Positions 5,608 to 8,497 of a stretch of 8,497 bases of DNA are shown piece after piece. Each line of letters starts with the position of its first letter. Within the stretch, counting starts at the first letter, position 1. The DNA lies in assembly GCA_001805465.1 (NCBI GenBank), contig MHGH01000005.1, forward strand, positions 66,705-75,201. The letters run 5' to 3'. Both the position numbers and the translations under genes were made by a program. Origin of the DNA: Omnitrophica WOR_2 bacterium RBG_13_41_10 (GTDB taxonomy: Bacteria; Omnitrophota; Gorgyraeia; Gygaellales; Profunditerraquicolaceae). A model generated the notes under the pieces. That model had not been told where the DNA came from. It saw nothing but the letters and a program-made list of their open reading frames with translations, and did not search any database.

Positions 5608-7959
5608 ATGCACAAAAAGTTATTTTTATTTCTGGTGTTTGTCCTGGTAGCAGGTTTATCTTTTATATCTTTTGCCGAAGATAAAGCCGTTCCACAAGAG
5701 AACCCTCCAGCGGCAACAGAAGAAACAAGGCTTTCTTTAATTACCGCTATAGAGATAAAAAATAATAAATTCATCAGTAGTAATACTATTATCTCTAAGA
5801 TGAAAAGCAAGGTAGGCAGCCCCTATCAGGAAAATGTAGCAAGTGATGATTTAAAAAGGCTTTATTTACTGGGTTATTTTAGCGATATAAAAATTGATAC
5901 CCAAAGCCATAAGGGCGGTATAAAGATAATCGTTTCTGTTGTAGAACGGCCGGTAATAGAAAAAATTAGTTTTTCGGGAATCAAACGCATCACTATGAGA
6001 GAAGAGAAACTCAAGGAATTATTAAAATCAAAAGAGACCCAGTATTTAGATTATCCCAACCTCAGTGAAGACGTAGAAACCCTAAGGAAGATGTACGAAA
6101 AGATGGGGTATAATATGGCCAAGGTACAATACGAGGTCAGTGTTAATAAGGAAACCAACAAAGTAAAGGTAGAGTTTAAGGTGGCAGAGAACAAAAAAAG
6201 CACCATTAGAAAGATCGTAATCGAAGGCAATAAGACTTTCACCGACAGGCGTATATTAAAACTTATAAAGACCAAAAGGGCCTGGCTTTTTAATGCCGGC
6301 GTCTTAAAAGACGACGTATTTGGAGAGGACCTCGAACGCCTTAAGGCGTTTTATCGCAAAGAAGGCTTTGCCGACGTAGAAGTAGATTATAGGATAGAAA
6401 CTCAAAGCCCAACACGCTTTATCTTCATTACTATAAATATTAAAGAAGGTAAAAGATACTTAGTAGGCAATGTCACTATACAGGGAAATAAAAATATATC
6501 CAGCAAAGAAGTATTAGCAAAATTAGAAGCCGCTACGCCGGGCAAAATTTTTAGCCAAGAGGCAATGAGGCAGGATGTTTCCGGTATACAAGGGCTTTAT
6601 TTCGATAAGGGTTATATTTTTGTGCAGGTAGAAGAGGCCCATTCATTAAATACTTATACCGGACGCACGGATATCACTTACAATATTACGGAAAATGAAA
6701 TAGCCTATGTAAATAAGATTAAGATCGCCGGAAATGTAAAAACCAAGGATTTAGTAATACGCAGGGAATTGAAGATCAGGCCGGGCGACAGATTTGACGG
6801 AGAGAAATTAAGGCGCAGCAAAGAAAGGTTGCAGAATTTAGGGTTCTTTGAAGACATAGGCTATGATACCGAGGATACCGAATTAGCTAATAAAAAAGAT
6901 TTGGTGGTAGATGTCAAAGAAGCAAAGACCGGGGCTTTCAGTTTCGGCGCAGGCTTTAGCACCGTCGATCAATTTATCGGCTTTGTTGAAGTGGAACAGA
7001 AAAATTTTGATTGGAGAAACTTCCCTTATTTTACCGGCGCAGGCCAACACCTTCGCTTGCGTGCTACCATAGGTTCAATAAGCAATGCCTTTGATTTAAG
7101 TTTTACCGAGCCCTGGGTTTTTGACTATCCTATAACTTTTGGTTTTGATGCCTATAAACGCGAGCATAAAAGAGATACCGATGTGGGTTACGGTTATGAT
7201 GAAAAAGTGCTGGGTGGTGATTTACGTTTAGGCAAAGAAATATCAGAATACGTAAGACTAGACTTGACTTACCGGCTGGACAATATTGAAATTAGTAATA
7301 TTTCGGATACCGCATCCAATGATCTAAAAAAGGAATACGGCAAAAATACTATCAGCAGTTTGGAGTTTGCGTTGAGCTACGATAGCCGCGATAACGTATT
7401 TAATCCCAGAAAAGGCAATGTATTAGCCGGCAGCATAGCGTGCGCCGGCGGGCCTTTCGCAGGAGATAAGGATTATGTGAAATTTTTTGGCCGGGCATCG
7501 CACTATGTGCCTTTAGGGCGTAATTCCGTGCTTGAATTTAGAGGCAGGGTAGGAGCTGCTGAGCCTTTCTCCGATTCAAAGGAACTGCCAATTTATGAGC
7601 GGTTTTTCGCCGGAGGCGCCGATACGGTCAGGGGTTATGAGGAAAGAATGATAGGCCCGGTAGATCCGGCCTCTAATGACCCTTTAGGCGGCAATTCTAT
7701 GCTGATAGGCAACATCGAATATACTTATCCTTTGTTTGATTTTCTTAAGGTAGCTGCTTTTGCAGATGCCGGAAACGTTTGGTCAAAATTAGACGATATG
7801 GGTAAGGGAACCATAAAGAAGAGTATAGGGTTTGGTTTTAGAATAAAGACCCCTATCGGGCCGATAATGTTAGATTACGGTATACCTTTGGATAAAGTGT
7901 CCGGCGAAGATAAGAGGGGCCCGGGCAGGTTTCATTTTAGTGTCAGTCACGGGTTTTAA
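5608..7959 (+). CDS. bamA: Outer membrane protein assembly factor BamA
   Basis: Central outer-membrane component that folds and inserts beta-barrel proteins. The 783 residues begin with a signal peptide: KK at 3-4, a hydrophobic core at 5-21, probable cleavage after SFA (21-23). Five POTRA domains follow at about 46-115, 116-196, 197-282, 283-365 and 366-438, recognisable from recurring motifs such as IKKI/IVIEGNK and IAGN at each start and a Gly-Phe/Tyr strand near each end. The Omp85 barrel covers about 440-783, with the conserved loop-6 motif VRGY (674-677) and a C-terminal strand ending in Phe (FHFSVSHGF), the barrel sorting signal. Start ATG 5608 gives a clean signal peptide one base after the dnaB stop; an upstream in-frame TTG at 5581 is possible. 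No Shine-Dalgarno site is visible. skp follows after 18 bases. Confidence 0.96.
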   Translation: MHKKLFLFLVFVLVAGLSFISFAEDKAVPQENPPAATEETRLSLITAIEIKNNKFISSNTIISKMKSKVGSPYQENVASDDLKRLYLLGYFSDIKIDTQSHKGGIKIIVSVVERPVIEKISFSGIKRITMREEKLKELLKSKETQYLDYPNLSEDVETLRKMYEKMGYNMAKVQYEVSVNKETNKVKVEFKVAENKKSTIRKIVIEGNKTFTDRRILKLIKTKRAWLFNAGVLKDDVFGEDLERLKAFYRKEGFADVEVDYRIETQSPTRFIFITINIKEGKRYLVGNVTIQGNKNISSKEVLAKLEAATPGKIFSQEAMRQDVSGIQGLYFDKGYIFVQVEEAHSLNTYTGRTDITYNITENEIAYVNKIKIAGNVKTKDLVIRRELKIRPGDRFDGEKLRRSKERLQNLGFFEDIGYDTEDTELANKKDLVVDVKEAKTGAFSFGAGFSTVDQFIGFVEVEQKNFDWRNFPYFTGAGQHLRLRATIGSISNAFDLSFTEPWVFDYPITFGFDAYKREHKRDTDVGYGYDEKVLGGDLRLGKEISEYVRLDLTYRLDNIEISNISDTASNDLKKEYGKNTISSLEFALSYDSRDNVFNPRKGNVLAGSIACAGGPFAGDKDYVKFFGRASHYVPLGRNSVLEFRGRVGAAEPFSDSKELPIYERFFAGGADTVRGYEERMIGPVDPASNDPLGGNSMLIGNIEYTYPLFDFLKVAAFADAGNVWSKLDDMGKGTIKKSIGFGFRIKTPIGPIMLDYGIPLDKVSGEDKRGPGRFHFSVSHGF

Positions 7960-7977
7960 AAACAACAAGGAGGAGTT

Positions 7978-8484
7978 ATGAAACGCACAACGTTGGTAGT
8001 GGGTATTTTTGTTTTAAGTTTGGTGATTATCGTCGGCGCATCATACGCAGCTGATAAATTCGCTTATGTAGATTTAAGCAAGGCCTTCAGCGAATATGAA
8101 AAAACCAAAAGCTACGACAAGGTTCTTACTGAAAAAGAAACCGTATACGATACGGAAAGGAATAAGAAGGTAGATGAGGTTAAGCAATTTCAGGATAAAA
8201 TGAATCTCTTAAGCGATAAAGAGAAAGAAGCAAAAAAGCCGGAGTTTGAAACGAAGCTTAAAGCTTTGCAGGAATATGACCGCCAAAAACAGACGGATTT
8301 GCGTAAAGAGCAGGATACCAGGATGAAGGAGATATTGAAAGATATTGAAGATGCCGTTAAGCAATATGCGGAAAAAGAAGGGTACACCTTGGTTTTTAAT
8401 GACCGGGTTTTGGTTTATCAGACCAAAAGCATGGATATTACAGATAAGATTTTGGGGATCTTGAATAAAGGCACAAAGAAATAA
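7978..8484 (+). CDS. skp: Periplasmic chaperone of the OmpH/Skp family
   Basis: Trimeric periplasmic holdase that carries unfolded outer membrane proteins to the BAM complex. The 168 residues match Skp (about 160). The signal peptide has Lys2 and Arg3, a hydrophobic core at 6-20 and a likely cleavage after SYA (22-24). The mature protein begins ADKFAYVDLSKAF, the usual first strand of the family. Residues about 40-130 are highly charged and helical, matching the coiled-coil tentacles. YTLVFNDRVLVYQTKSMDIT (136-155) is the returning strand and final helix of the body domain. AAGGAGG at 7967-7973 lies four bases before the ATG. Its position directly after bamA is the common arrangement; lpxD often comes next, but the window ends 13 bases after the stop codon. 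Confidence 0.93.
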   Translation: MKRTTLVVGIFVLSLVIIVGASYAADKFAYVDLSKAFSEYEKTKSYDKVLTEKETVYDTERNKKVDEVKQFQDKMNLLSDKEKEAKKPEFETKLKALQEYDRQKQTDLRKEQDTRMKEILKDIEDAVKQYAEKEGYTLVFNDRVLVYQTKSMDITDKILGILNKGTKK

Positions 8485-8497
8485 GGCGATATTAATA

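Overview
The window is a dense, single-direction (+ strand) block of core bacterial genes from an AT-leaning diderm bacterium. Order: prs, rplY (CTC form), pth, rpsF, an unrecognised 79-residue membrane protein, ssb, rpsR, rplI, dnaB, bamA, skp/ompH. A five-POTRA BamA followed by an OmpH/Skp chaperone shows that the organism builds an outer membrane. The order, the cysteine-bearing S18 and the moderate base composition suggest an uncultured diderm lineage (Omnitrophota-like is my best guess). That assignment is inference and would need 16S or concatenated ribosomal protein phylogeny.

Bases 1-102 hold the end of something upstream, a perfect 13-bp inverted repeat with a second, competing stem, and the ribosome binding site of prs. 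Bases 103-2383 hold prs-rplY-pth: PRPP synthesis, ribosomal L25/CTC and peptidyl-tRNA recycling. A good sigma70-type promoter (TTGCTA, 17 bp, TATAAT) sits between pth and rpsF and probably starts a second transcript.

Bases 2439-4245 carry the classic rpsF-ssb-rpsR-rplI group, here interrupted between rpsF and ssb by a two-helix membrane protein with its own very strong Shine-Dalgarno sequence. ssb and rpsR overlap. The SSB tail lacks the usual acidic-IPF tip, and S18 begins with a Gly-Lys repeat whose DNA is a textbook G-quadruplex motif. Bases 4254-8484 carry the replicative helicase dnaB and then, one base after its stop codon, bamA and skp, the outer-membrane-protein assembly pair.

Functionally the window joins nucleotide precursor supply, translation, replication and envelope assembly, probably in two or more co-directional transcripts. 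There is no tRNA, rRNA, CRISPR array, insertion sequence or prophage gene. No gap longer than about 100 bases lacks a gene. No clearly novel multi-gene system is present; the items worth a second look are local (prs leader, small membrane protein, SSB tail, S18 G4 repeat, dnaB-bamA junction).
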